Positions 7,071-13,862 of a DNA stretch of 13,862 nt are shown piece by piece (position 1 is the stretch's first letter; each line of letters begins with the position of its first letter). Below the pieces are notes generated by a model, which made no database searches, was not told the origin of the DNA, and worked only from the letters and a program-made list of their open reading frames with translations. The stretch is taken from contig VSNJ01000111.1 in NCBI GenBank assembly GCA_009774235.1, positions 1 to 13,862 of the forward strand. Direction: 5' to 3'. Source of the DNA: Lachnospiraceae bacterium (GTDB lineage Bacteria; Bacillota; Clostridia; Lachnospirales; Lachnospiraceae). The position numbers and the translations under genes were made by a program.

Positions 7071-7958
7071 CTATATAAATTTGCTAATCCATTGTACATA
7101 GTCCTTTACAATGTCATAGTCTGTACATTCATAAAGCATACGTGAGCCTGCCATTTCCTCAATTTCATTAAATACCAGGCTTCCATCCTTTGCCAGTATA
7201 AAATCAATCCCTGCCATTCCAATTTTGCTTCCACCCAGTGCTTCCACAAATTTCATAACATAACTTTCCTGGTAATCATCAAGCTTGTACTCTTTTACAC
7301 TTCCTCCAAGTGAGTAATTTGAACGGAAATCATTTTCACCTTGCCTTAATATAGCAGCATATATTTTACCGCCAATAATATATACCCGTATATCAGAACT
7401 GTCACTGTCAATCCTCTCTTGTACAACACAGTCATGTCCAGATAATTTTTCTAATATTTCCCTGCGCTTTCCAAGGTTATTAACACCATTCTCCAGTAAA
7501 AATACTTCAGAGCCTCCATGGCCATCTACAGATTTAATAACAACATCATTATCCGCAGAACCAGTCAGGTTGCTTATAAGCCTGCCCATATACTCATCAT
7601 CAATAAATGAATTTAACTCAGTTTTACCTATAAACCATGTATTAGCTATCCATTTATTATCTTTAACTTCATATGACAAATGTTCTGAAAGATACCCTGT
7701 TGCCTCATATTTATTATTGCCAATATGTATAAGATATGCAGGGTTAAAAACTGCTATACCATTATTTTCATAATACATGCTTACCCTGTAATCCCTTGTC
7801 CTGTTTATTACCAGGTCAGGTTCTTCATACCTTCTGTACTCTTCATATGGAACATATTGGAAACTAATATCATACTTTGTGCCTTCATTCTGGAACTTTT
7901 CAATAAAACTGCTATTTTTCTTAGCTTCCTCCTCATTATAAATAATATACCCTTTCAT
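7071..7958 (-). CDS. RimK-like ATP-grasp ligase, divergent (ATP-grasp A)
   Basis: A 295-residue soluble protein with an ATP-grasp fold in its C-terminal two thirds. Visible elements are VVIKSVDGHGGSEVF (139-153, Lys142 and a glycine loop), VVQERI (178-183), DIRVYIIGGKIYAAILR (189-205, RimK-like) and a metal-site stretch IDFILAKDGSLVFNEIEEMAGSRML (251-275). Where most family members have E-x-N, this one has Glu265-Ile-Glu267, so metal binding or chemistry may differ. ATP-grasp enzymes usually form an amide or peptide bond through an acyl-phosphate. The substrate is not predictable here. It starts after GGAGGT with 5-base spacing, and its stop overlaps the fhs ribosome binding site. It is homologous to ATP-grasp B just upstream, especially over the DxRxxIxGGK and DFR blocks, suggesting an old duplication or a two-enzyme pathway. 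Confidence 0.8.
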   Translation of the reverse strand: MKGYIIYNEEEAKKNSSFIEKFQNEGTKYDISFQYVPYEEYRRYEEPDLVINRTRDYRVSMYYENNGIAVFNPAYLIHIGNNKYEATGYLSEHLSYEVKDNKWIANTWFIGKTELNSFIDDEYMGRLISNLTGSADNDVVIKSVDGHGGSEVFLLENGVNNLGKRREILEKLSGHDCVVQERIDSDSSDIRVYIIGGKIYAAILRQGENDFRSNYSLGGSVKEYKLDDYQESYVMKFVEALGGSKIGMAGIDFILAKDGSLVFNEIEEMAGSRMLYECTDYDIVKDYVQWISKFI

Positions 7959-8014
7959 ATGTAACCTCCGTTTAATAAGTGCTTGTTTTTAGTTTATTCC
8001 CACAGAGACAAAGT

Positions 8015-8045
8015 CCAGATGTGCCAGCTGGCTTGTATCATCTGG
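8015..8045. promoter_or_regulatory. Nested palindrome between the two ATP-grasp genes
   Basis: Outer arms CCAGATG (8015-8021) and CATCTGG (8039-8045) enclose a perfect 10-base palindrome GCCAGCTGGC (8023-8032). It is GC-rich compared with its surroundings and lies 57 bases upstream of the ATP-grasp A start. It lacks a following T-tract on the minus strand, so it is not a typical terminator. A structured leader, an RNA processing site or an operator are all possible. Confidence 0.5.
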
Positions 8046-8060
8046 GCGGGCCTGCGATAG

Positions 8061-9017
8061 CTAGATACTAGACCTGTTTAGGCGTACCTGGCTTATAATA
8101 TAATCTATTATCTTATCTGCAACATTTACCCCTGTGCAGTCAGATATGCTTTTAAAATGGGCATTAGAATTAACTTCACATACAATCCCTGCCCTGCCAT
8201 TATTATCTGGAAAAAGTAAATCTACACTGCCAAAATCAAGACCTAATATCCCCGCAGTCTTTATTGCAAGCATACATTCACTATCAGACGGCTTATAAGG
8301 TTTAGTATGTGCCCCAGTTGTCACATTAGCCCTGAAATCACCATTAGAGGAATATCTGTACATTGCAGCAGCCACCTTGCCGCCAACTATCTGCAGCCTT
8401 ACATCCCTGCCACTGCTCTCTTTAATGAATTTCTGGTATATATGTGGCGTCCCGCCAAGCTTTAATACAATTTCTTCAAGCTGGCGGCGGTTTTCTGCAA
8501 GATATACCTGCATCCCGAATGAGCCAAAACATTCTTTTACTACTATTGGAAATGAAAACTCTTCTGTTATTTTATCAAGAAAATTTAAATCTGTATACCC
8601 AATATTTGAATATGTCATTGGTGCTGTTATTGTTGGCACAAGAGGAATCCTTAAAGATTCCTCTTTTCCCTGGTTCCATTCCCACAATTTCTGGTATGTC
8701 AGGGACTTATCGTCACATACAGCTACCGTTTCTATAGAATTAAAGAAAAGTATGCCCCTCTGCCTGCAGAGTGCTTCTAACTGCCTTCCAAGCCTTATAT
8801 CCTTGTCCCAGTATAATATAAATGAATCACCATCAATAGCAGAAGAAAGCTTTTCTTCCCAGCTTGATGAATAAGAACATAGGATATCTGCATTTTCCAG
8901 AACCTCCAGTCCTGCGCTATATTTTGACGCAGAAGCTTTTAGCCATTCATAATGTTCTGTATATTTCTTTGTATTAAGAAATGAGTTAGTAATAATATGT
9001 CCTTTAATATTGTCCAT
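8061..9017 (-). CDS. RimK-like ATP-grasp ligase (ATP-grasp B)
   Basis: A 318-residue soluble protein with a Rossmann-like N-terminal region (to about 100) and an ATP-grasp domain. Visible elements are FPIVVKECFGSFGMQVYLAE (156-175, Lys161 and glycine loop), IYQKFI (193-198), RDVRLQIVGGKVAAAMYR (204-221), GDFRANVTTGA (226-236), DFGSVDLLF (261-269) and the metal-site motif Glu281-Val-Asn283 in CEVNSNAHFKS. This pattern is close to RimK and related amino-acid or peptide ligases, which add glutamate or another amino acid to a carboxyl group using ATP. The actual substrate is unknown. The ATG start at 9015-9017 lies inside the end of ftsK (14-base overlap) with a GAGGGGG binding site, so translation is probably coupled to ftsK. 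A 9-bp perfect hairpin occurs inside the coding region at 8641-8664. Confidence 0.85.
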   Translation of the reverse strand: MDNIKGHIITNSFLNTKKYTEHYEWLKASASKYSAGLEVLENADILCSYSSSWEEKLSSAIDGDSFILYWDKDIRLGRQLEALCRQRGILFFNSIETVAVCDDKSLTYQKLWEWNQGKEESLRIPLVPTITAPMTYSNIGYTDLNFLDKITEEFSFPIVVKECFGSFGMQVYLAENRRQLEEIVLKLGGTPHIYQKFIKESSGRDVRLQIVGGKVAAAMYRYSSNGDFRANVTTGAHTKPYKPSDSECMLAIKTAGILGLDFGSVDLLFPDNNGRAGIVCEVNSNAHFKSISDCTGVNVADKIIDYIISQVRLNRSSI

Positions 9018-12000
9018 CCGGAGCCCCCTCTATACTACCTGCTTCTGCATAATTCTGCATTGTTTCTTCTATTTCGCTTTCAGTAACAGGTGGCACATTG
9101 CCTAAAAGAAGGTCAAAGTCATTCATTGTCATAAGTATTTTACGTGGCTTTGTACCTTCTGCTGGTCCTACAACACCTGCTTTATGAAGCTGGTCTATAA
9201 TTCTTCCTGCACGGTTAAACCCTATAGAAAAACGTCTCTGCAGCTGTCCTGCTGCTGCTCTTTCTGACTCAATTACAAATCTTCCTGCCTCTTCAAAATA
9301 CTCATCCCTGTCTGGTTTTGATTCTTTCTGTTCTGGTGCACTTGATGCCTCCTGGCTCTCCACCATTTCAGTAACATTTTCATTATATTCTGGTTCTTCA
9401 TTATTATTGCGCAGGAATTCTACTACATCACTTACTTCTTTATCAGATACAAATGCACCCTGTACACGTACAGGCTCTGAATAACCTGATGGGAAGAAAA
9501 GCATATCACCCTTTCCAATAAGTTTCTCAGCCCCACCTTTGTCAAGGATTGTGCGTGAATCTATTGCAGATGATACAGAAAATGCTATCCTTGATGGTAT
9601 ATTTGCCTTTATAATACCTGTAATTACATTGACAGACGGACGCTGTGTAGCAAGTACAAGATGTATTCCAGCAGCTCTTGCAAGCTGTGCAATCCTGCAT
9701 ACTGAATCTTCAACTTCTTTTGAAGCAACCATCATAAGGTCTGCAAACTCATCTACTATTATTATAAGTAAAGGCATTTTAGCATAACCTGCCTTCTCTG
9801 CATCTGGAACTGTTTTTATCTTTTCATTATAACCCGAAATATTACGTACACCAAGCTCTGTAAACTTATTGTACCTGTCCATCATCTCACGTACAGCCCA
9901 GTTAAGTGCAGCAGACGCCTCTTTAGGGTCTGTTACAACCGGGCAGAACAGATGTGGTATCCCATTGTATACACTAAGTTCCACTACCTTAGGGTCAATC
10001 ATTATAAGTTTGACATCATCTGGATTTGCTTTATACAAAACACTCATAATAAGTGTATTAATACAAACTGATTTACCAGAACCAGTTGCACCAGCTATAA
10101 GAAGATGTGGCATCTTAGCAATATCTGTCATTATAGTATTGCCACCAATATCTTTTCCAACTGCAAATGTAACAGGTGACTTTGCTTTCTGGAAAGCTTC
10201 ACCCTCAAGAAGTTCCCTGAACGCAACTGAACCAGGTTCAGGGTTTGGTATTTCAATACCAACTGCAGACTTGCCTGGTATTGGTGCCTCAATCCTTATG
10301 CTTGATGCAGCAAGGTTTAATTTAAGGTCATCTGCAAGATTTGTAATTTTATTAACCCTTACACCCTGTTCAGGGAACAACTCATACCTCGTAACTGTAG
10401 GCCCACATGTTACTGCGCCCATATTTACATTTACATTAAAACTTTTAAGAGTATCCTGCAGCTTAAGTGCAGTATTCCTTAGTTCATCATCTGTCATGCC
10501 ATGTGAAGTTTCCTTTGGCAAAGCAAGCAAGTCTACTGGAGGGAAAATATATTCTTTCTTTTGTACAATTTCCTCTGACTCTTCTTTGCTGTTATTTAAT
10601 GCATTAAATGTACTAGAGGCAGAAACATAATTATCCCCGCCTATCCTTTTATGGTCTGTTGCACCAGCTGGCACAGGCTTTGCCAGGCTGGCTGGTTTTC
10701 CTACATTACCATCTGTTTCTATAGATGGATATACCCCGCTTTCCACAATATCTTCTGTTCTCTCTGTAATATCTTCTGTATTATTTCCTGCTGTATATAC
10801 ATTTTGTACAACGTCTGTATCACAAGTATCTGTTATATTATCTGTAATATACTGGCTTTCTGTATATTCTGCATCTGTTATATTTTCCTCATTATAACTC
10901 TCTATAATACCTGGACTTCCTGTACTAGCAGGATTTTCTGTAATATAGCTTTCTGTACTGGCTGGACTTTCTTTAATATTTATAATACTACTGTCTCCAG
11001 TGTTTTCTATACTTTCCGCAATATTTATTATATTACTGCTGCCTGTTTCATTTATACTGGACTGGCTGGCTGTTTCTTCCACATTTTCTATATGTCCACA
11101 GCTGTAACCATTATCTGTTGTTATATTATTTGTAGTTTCTTCCACAGTACCAGGTACAATTCTTTCCATAGATGGTATATCTGTTTTTTTCTCTTTTGCT
11201 AAATCCTGCACTGGAATATCTTTAATAGGAAATAAAGGCTTCATTCCTTGTGCACCATCTGGTGTTTTTCCAAATTTTTTATTTAATTCATCCCTGAATA
11301 CAGGAATACTCTCCAGGTTTCTTCTCCGTCTTTCCTCATCAGTTTCCTGCCTTGGTATATTATCCTTATGTTGCAAAGCCCCGTCCTTTTTATTTACTGC
11401 CTGTCCTCTGGAAGTATAACCAGTCTTAAGCTCATCTGTCCAGTTATCTTGTATTTCATTTATACTTTGTACATCACTTTTCTTTCTCTTATTGCCATCT
11501 GTGCCTTTACTATTTCTATTATCTATATCTTTTGTGCCCTTTAGGGGGGACACATTATCCAAAGTTATTTCTTCCATTCTGCTTCTGTTAATAGCATTTT
11601 TACGTTCAGTTTCCTCTATACCATCAAGAGTCTGGTTCATTTCCTTAAGATTTACTGACTGCATTACAGAAGCACCCTGTATATGCTGGCGCTTTGCAGC
11701 AGATGGGGCAGCTACACGGTATGAAGGTTCCCTGTAATCCCCGCCACTCTTTATCTCAGCATATGTATTTTCCATTTCCTGTTTATATGCATTTCTCTTA
11801 CGGAGTGCTGCCATAAGTTCCATTCCATTAAAGACAAACAGGCTTAATATAAGCAGTGCAAGCATTATTACCACTGCACCTGTTTCACCAATAACCTTTG
11901 AAAAAATACTGCTTATAAGCCTTCCCACCATGCCTGCATTAGCTTTTCCCTTGCTAAGGACATCCCCTAATGTAAGGTTTACACACTCAAAATATTTAGG

Positions 12001-12531
12001 ATGCATGACATGGTTGCTTGTATAATATTCAGACATTATCTCCTGTTTAAATAAAAGGTCTGTAATACCAAGAAGCAGCCATATTGCTGCTATAAAACTT
12101 ATAAGCTTCCTTAACACACGCCGGTCACCCTGGTTGACAAGTGCAAATACATATCCAACTATAATTCCTGCTGGAAAAATCCAGGCACTCCATCCAAAAA
12201 GCCCAAAAAACAGGCCACCAAATATTTTCCCTACTATACCTCCAAGCCCAAAATAACTTAAATAAAGGAACAATGCAAGGATAAGCATTACAATAAGGGT
12301 TATTGCTGTTTCAAATGCCATTTTGTCTTTATATTCATTAACATCTTCAATCTTACTCTGGTATATCTTTTCCTTTCCGGCTTTCTTATTGGAAGAAGAT
12401 GTACCTTTAGCATTACGTGTTCTGCTGCTATTGCCGCCTTTTGCTATACCAGGCTTTTTGCTGGCAGCTGGACGGACAGTTTTAACTCTGCTTTTTCCTT
12501 CTGTACCAGTAGAACTATTTGTTGCTGCCAT
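9004..12531 (-). CDS. ftsK: FtsK/SpoIIIE-family DNA translocase
   Basis: A membrane-anchored, ATP-driven pump that moves chromosomal DNA through the closing septum, in division or sporulation. It has 1175 residues from the chosen start. About four membrane segments lie at roughly 72-94, 98-131, 143-161 and 216-236. A very long polar linker (about 263-658) is rich in Ser, Thr, Asn, Glu and Ile and holds imperfect repeats. It is followed by the motor, with Walker A GATGSGKS (814-821), IDPKVVELS, Walker B LLIIIVDEFADL (921-932) and LATQRPSVNVITG. A C-terminal gamma winged helix (about 1077-1138) should read DNA polarity sequences. The frame extends 37 codons further upstream, but the ATG at 12529-12531 has AAGGGGAG ten bases before it and a typical soluble N-terminus. 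The linker makes it well over SpoIIIE length (near 790). Cell-division FtsK or sporulation SpoIIIE cannot be separated by sequence alone. Confidence 0.95.
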   Translation of the reverse strand: MAATNSSTGTEGKSRVKTVRPAASKKPGIAKGGNSSRTRNAKGTSSSNKKAGKEKIYQSKIEDVNEYKDKMAFETAITLIVMLILALFLYLSYFGLGGIVGKIFGGLFFGLFGWSAWIFPAGIIVGYVFALVNQGDRRVLRKLISFIAAIWLLLGITDLLFKQEIMSEYYTSNHVMHPKYFECVNLTLGDVLSKGKANAGMVGRLISSIFSKVIGETGAVVIMLALLILSLFVFNGMELMAALRKRNAYKQEMENTYAEIKSGGDYREPSYRVAAPSAAKRQHIQGASVMQSVNLKEMNQTLDGIEETERKNAINRSRMEEITLDNVSPLKGTKDIDNRNSKGTDGNKRKKSDVQSINEIQDNWTDELKTGYTSRGQAVNKKDGALQHKDNIPRQETDEERRRRNLESIPVFRDELNKKFGKTPDGAQGMKPLFPIKDIPVQDLAKEKKTDIPSMERIVPGTVEETTNNITTDNGYSCGHIENVEETASQSSINETGSSNIINIAESIENTGDSSIINIKESPASTESYITENPASTGSPGIIESYNEENITDAEYTESQYITDNITDTCDTDVVQNVYTAGNNTEDITERTEDIVESGVYPSIETDGNVGKPASLAKPVPAGATDHKRIGGDNYVSASSTFNALNNSKEESEEIVQKKEYIFPPVDLLALPKETSHGMTDDELRNTALKLQDTLKSFNVNVNMGAVTCGPTVTRYELFPEQGVRVNKITNLADDLKLNLAASSIRIEAPIPGKSAVGIEIPNPEPGSVAFRELLEGEAFQKAKSPVTFAVGKDIGGNTIMTDIAKMPHLLIAGATGSGKSVCINTLIMSVLYKANPDDVKLIMIDPKVVELSVYNGIPHLFCPVVTDPKEASAALNWAVREMMDRYNKFTELGVRNISGYNEKIKTVPDAEKAGYAKMPLLIIIVDEFADLMMVASKEVEDSVCRIAQLARAAGIHLVLATQRPSVNVITGIIKANIPSRIAFSVSSAIDSRTILDKGGAEKLIGKGDMLFFPSGYSEPVRVQGAFVSDKEVSDVVEFLRNNNEEPEYNENVTEMVESQEASSAPEQKESKPDRDEYFEEAGRFVIESERAAAGQLQRRFSIGFNRAGRIIDQLHKAGVVGPAEGTKPRKILMTMNDFDLLLGNVPPVTESEIEETMQNYAEAGSIEGAPDGQY

Positions 12532-12561
12532 TTTGACAACTCCCCTTTTCTTACTAATCTC

Positions 12562-12582
12562 TATGCCACATCTTATGGCATA
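12562..12582 (-). promoter_or_regulatory. Hairpin in the ftsK leader
   Basis: Perfect 7-base arms TATGCCA (12562-12568) and TGGCATA (12576-12582) around a 7-base loop lie 30 bases before the chosen ftsK start. A second smaller stem, CAGCC (12588-12592) with GGCTG (12603-12607), sits just upstream. Together they could structure the ftsK leader. No T-tract follows, so they are not a terminator. Confidence 0.4.
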
Positions 12583-12650
12583 AATAACAGCCGTAATATA
12601 ATGGCTGCTGTCCAGTTTTAATAACATTAGTAATAATATCAAAACCTGTC

Positions 12651-12678
12651 ATGCCAGAACCGTAATAATTACTGGCAT
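12651..12678 (-). terminator. Possible weak terminator or hairpin downstream of uppP
   Basis: Arms ATGCCAG (12651-12657) and CTGGCAT (12672-12678) flank a 14-base loop, 36 bases after the uppP stop. On the minus strand the stem is followed by GACAGG and then four T, which is poor for an intrinsic terminator. Partial readthrough from uppP into ftsK seems likely. A TTGATA-like box follows, but no convincing ftsK promoter is seen. Confidence 0.3.
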
Positions 12679-12713
12679 TATTTATGCTTTAGCACCACTA
12701 TAAACCTGTTATA

Positions 12714-13589
12714 TTACCCCAGAAAATTATATCCAATTACTACACCGCCCATTATTATACAATATATTGCAAAATATTTATATTTCTTGCCACGTACCAG
12801 TGACATCATAAAACATATTGACAAGTATCCCACTATTGCTGCAATAAATGTTGCAACAATACAACCAGGAATATCTTCTTTCATTATTGTATCAGCTGTA
12901 AAATCCTTTACTTGTAGTACAACAGCACCAAGAACCGCAGGTATTGACATTATAAATGAATATTTAACAGCAAATTTCTTGTCAAAACCACATAAAAGAC
13001 ATGCTGTTATTGTTGTCCCAGAACGTGATATGCCAGGCATCGTTGACAATCCCTGTGCAACCCCAATAGTACATGCACTACCATAAGAAACTTCTTTTGG
13101 CGTCTTACTGCCAATATCAATAAAATCAGCAATAAACAGGAATGCTGCTGTAATAAACAGGCATATTCCTGGCACCATTACCATATCATTAGCTGCTTCA
13201 ACTATATCTGATAATAAAAGCCCTATTACCGCTGTAGGTATAGTAGATACAATAATAAGTACAACAAATTTACGGTATGAACTTTTTACAACATGCCTGT
13301 ATTCTTTGCTATGTTTTGTTATCCTTGAAAAGAATATGCCCGTATTAGCAATTATATCTGCAAATATATGTAAACCTTCTATTACCAGTTTCCCTATATC
13401 CTTATGGAATGCTATAAATATAGCTACAAGAGTACCCATATGCAGCATTACATCAAAAAACATACCACCACTTTCCAGGTCCACCCCAAGTATATTTTTT
13501 ATAATAACCAGATGCCCTGAACTGCTGATTGGCAGAAATTCTGCAAGACCTTGTACCAGGCCAAGTATCACGGCTTTCCATAATGGCAT
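12714..13589 (-). CDS. uppP: Undecaprenyl-diphosphatase (BacA/UppP family)
   Basis: An integral membrane phosphatase that removes one phosphate from undecaprenyl diphosphate, recycling the lipid carrier for peptidoglycan and other wall polymers. It is often linked to bacitracin tolerance. The 291-residue length is typical and the protein is hydrophobic with seven or eight likely membrane spans. Both family motifs are present: QGLAEFLPISSSGHL (13-27, with Glu17 and His26) and MPGISRSGTT (184-193, with Arg189), plus the RKFVVLIIVSTIPTAVIGLLL segment starting at 106. The ATG is preceded by AAGGGGAG at an 8-base spacing. A good promoter and a structured leader lie upstream. It is followed co-directionally by ftsK, 182 bases away, so both genes serve envelope growth and division. 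Identification is secure. Confidence 0.97.
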   Translation of the reverse strand: MPLWKAVILGLVQGLAEFLPISSSGHLVIIKNILGVDLESGGMFFDVMLHMGTLVAIFIAFHKDIGKLVIEGLHIFADIIANTGIFFSRITKHSKEYRHVVKSSYRKFVVLIIVSTIPTAVIGLLLSDIVEAANDMVMVPGICLFITAAFLFIADFIDIGSKTPKEVSYGSACTIGVAQGLSTMPGISRSGTTITACLLCGFDKKFAVKYSFIMSIPAVLGAVVLQVKDFTADTIMKEDIPGCIVATFIAAIVGYLSICFMMSLVRGKKYKYFAIYCIIMGGVVIGYNFLG

Positions 13590-13620
13590 AAATAACTCCC
13601 CTTACTTATTATTTAATTTA

Positions 13621-13681
13621 ACCAGAAAATGGCACTTATTCTATAATATGCATAAAATCCGCAAAAATGCCACTTACTGGT
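13621..13681. promoter_or_regulatory. Nested repeats in the uppP leader
   Basis: Outer arms ACCAG (13621-13625) and CTGGT (13677-13681) and inner arms TGGCA (13630-13634) and TGCCA (13668-13672) form an interrupted stem. The same region also reads as two 13-base near-direct repeats differing by one base, AAAATGGCACTTA (13626-13638) and AAAATGCCACTTA (13664-13676). It begins within a few bases of the predicted transcription start, so it could be an operator or a stabilising or regulatory RNA hairpin. Confidence 0.45.
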
Positions 13682-13695
13682 AATCATGCTTACTT

Positions 13696-13724
13696 ATTAT
13701 AACTTTTATTTGTACGAAAGTAAA
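13696..13724 (-). promoter_or_regulatory. Probable uppP promoter
   Basis: On the minus strand, TTTACT (13719-13724) and a perfect TATAAT (13696-13701) are separated by 17 bases, the best housekeeping-type promoter in the window. Transcription would begin near 13689, giving a leader of about 100 bases. The remainder of the right-hand gap (13725-13825) is AT-rich with no ORF or other signal that I can support. Confidence 0.6.
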
Positions 13725-13825
13725 GCAAGAAAAGTAAAAAGCACTATTGTATTGTAAAATAAATAAAAACTAGGTTTATAAAGTAATTAAAAACTATATA
13801 AGATATTTTAGGGTTCTCCATTTTT

Positions 13826-13862
13826 TAAATTATACAAAAACTATATTACTCTGGCAAAATAC
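13826..13862 (+). repeat. Structured dispersed repeat, copy 3 (5' end only, cut by window edge)
   Basis: The last bases carry the element's left arm: ACAAAAACTATATTACTCTG (13834-13853) matches copy 2 at 5140-5159 except for one base. The next stretch (GGCAA) would pair perfectly with the TTGCCAGAG seen in the right arms of copies 1 and 2. The outer terminal repeat is not clearly preserved. The exact left border is uncertain by several bases. Orientation is the same as the other copies. Confidence 0.65.

Noticed and set aside
7061..7099. Upstream in-frame ATG extending fhs by 13 codons
   Set aside because: That start lies inside the preceding ATP-grasp gene without a good binding site, whereas the ATG at 7058-7060 has AGGAGGT directly upstream and gives the usual family N-terminus.
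8377..8874. 165-residue plus-strand ORF
   Set aside because: Antisense to the ATP-grasp B gene, whose minus-strand frame has clear family motifs.
10215..10243. 8-bp inverted repeat CCCTGAAC/GTTCAGGG within ftsK
   Set aside because: It lies in a conserved coding segment (near E-P-G-S-V-A-F-R-E), has no T-tract, and can be explained by codon constraint and chance.
9869..10630. 253-residue plus-strand ORF
   Set aside because: It lies wholly opposite the conserved ftsK motor coding region and shows no recognisable motif. It is an antisense shadow.
10651..11202. 183-residue plus-strand ORF, rich in Cys, Ile and Tyr
   Set aside because: It is the antisense of the low-complexity ftsK linker. Its odd composition follows from the Ser/Thr/Asn/Ile-rich sense codons, and there is no binding site or family resemblance.
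235..13862. Possibility that the three repeats are a CRISPR array or tandem array
   Set aside because: They are about 240 bases long and separated by 5-8.5 kb of ordinary genes, with no short regularly spaced repeats and no cas genes.

Overview
The window is an AT-rich chromosomal stretch from what looks like an anaerobic Gram-positive Clostridia member, probably Lachnospiraceae-like. This is inferred from strong AGGAGG/AAGGGGAG ribosome binding sites, a formate-tetrahydrofolate ligase, a sporulation-type FtsK/SpoIIIE translocase, and a secreted protein joining BspA-type leucine-rich repeats, a Big2-like domain and a transglutaminase-like domain. No taxonomic marker gene (rRNA) is present. 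All eight complete genes lie on the minus strand, so transcription runs from right to left.

In transcription order, from right to left: uppP (cell-wall lipid carrier recycling) has a good promoter and a structured leader. It is followed by a long ftsK/spoIIIE (DNA translocation at the septum). ftsK overlaps a RimK-like ATP-grasp ligase gene by 14 bases. After about 100 bases holding a nested palindrome comes a second, divergent ATP-grasp gene. The ribosome binding site of fhs (one-carbon metabolism) overlaps the stop codon of that second gene. ftsK to fhs could form one transcription unit. Next are the secreted LRR/transglutaminase protein, an MTA/SAH-deaminase-like amidohydrolase and enolase. 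Each of these three appears to have its own leader.

The most unusual content is non-coding. Two copies of a roughly 240-250 base element (235-486 and 5120-5358) and the start of a third (about 13826 to the window end) lie in the gaps between genes, all in the same orientation and antisense to the genes. Each full copy has imperfect terminal inverted repeats of 12-13 bases and a long closing stem. Inside are at least three hairpins, one of which shows three compensatory base-pair changes between the copies. This points to selection for a folded nucleic acid rather than a protein, or to copies of a mobile, MITE-like element. No transposase is present. A separate 114-base element with perfect 15-base inverted ends sits just downstream of eno.

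At the left edge there is weak evidence for the 5' end of one further minus-strand gene. No tRNA, rRNA, CRISPR array or autonomous mobile element was recognised.
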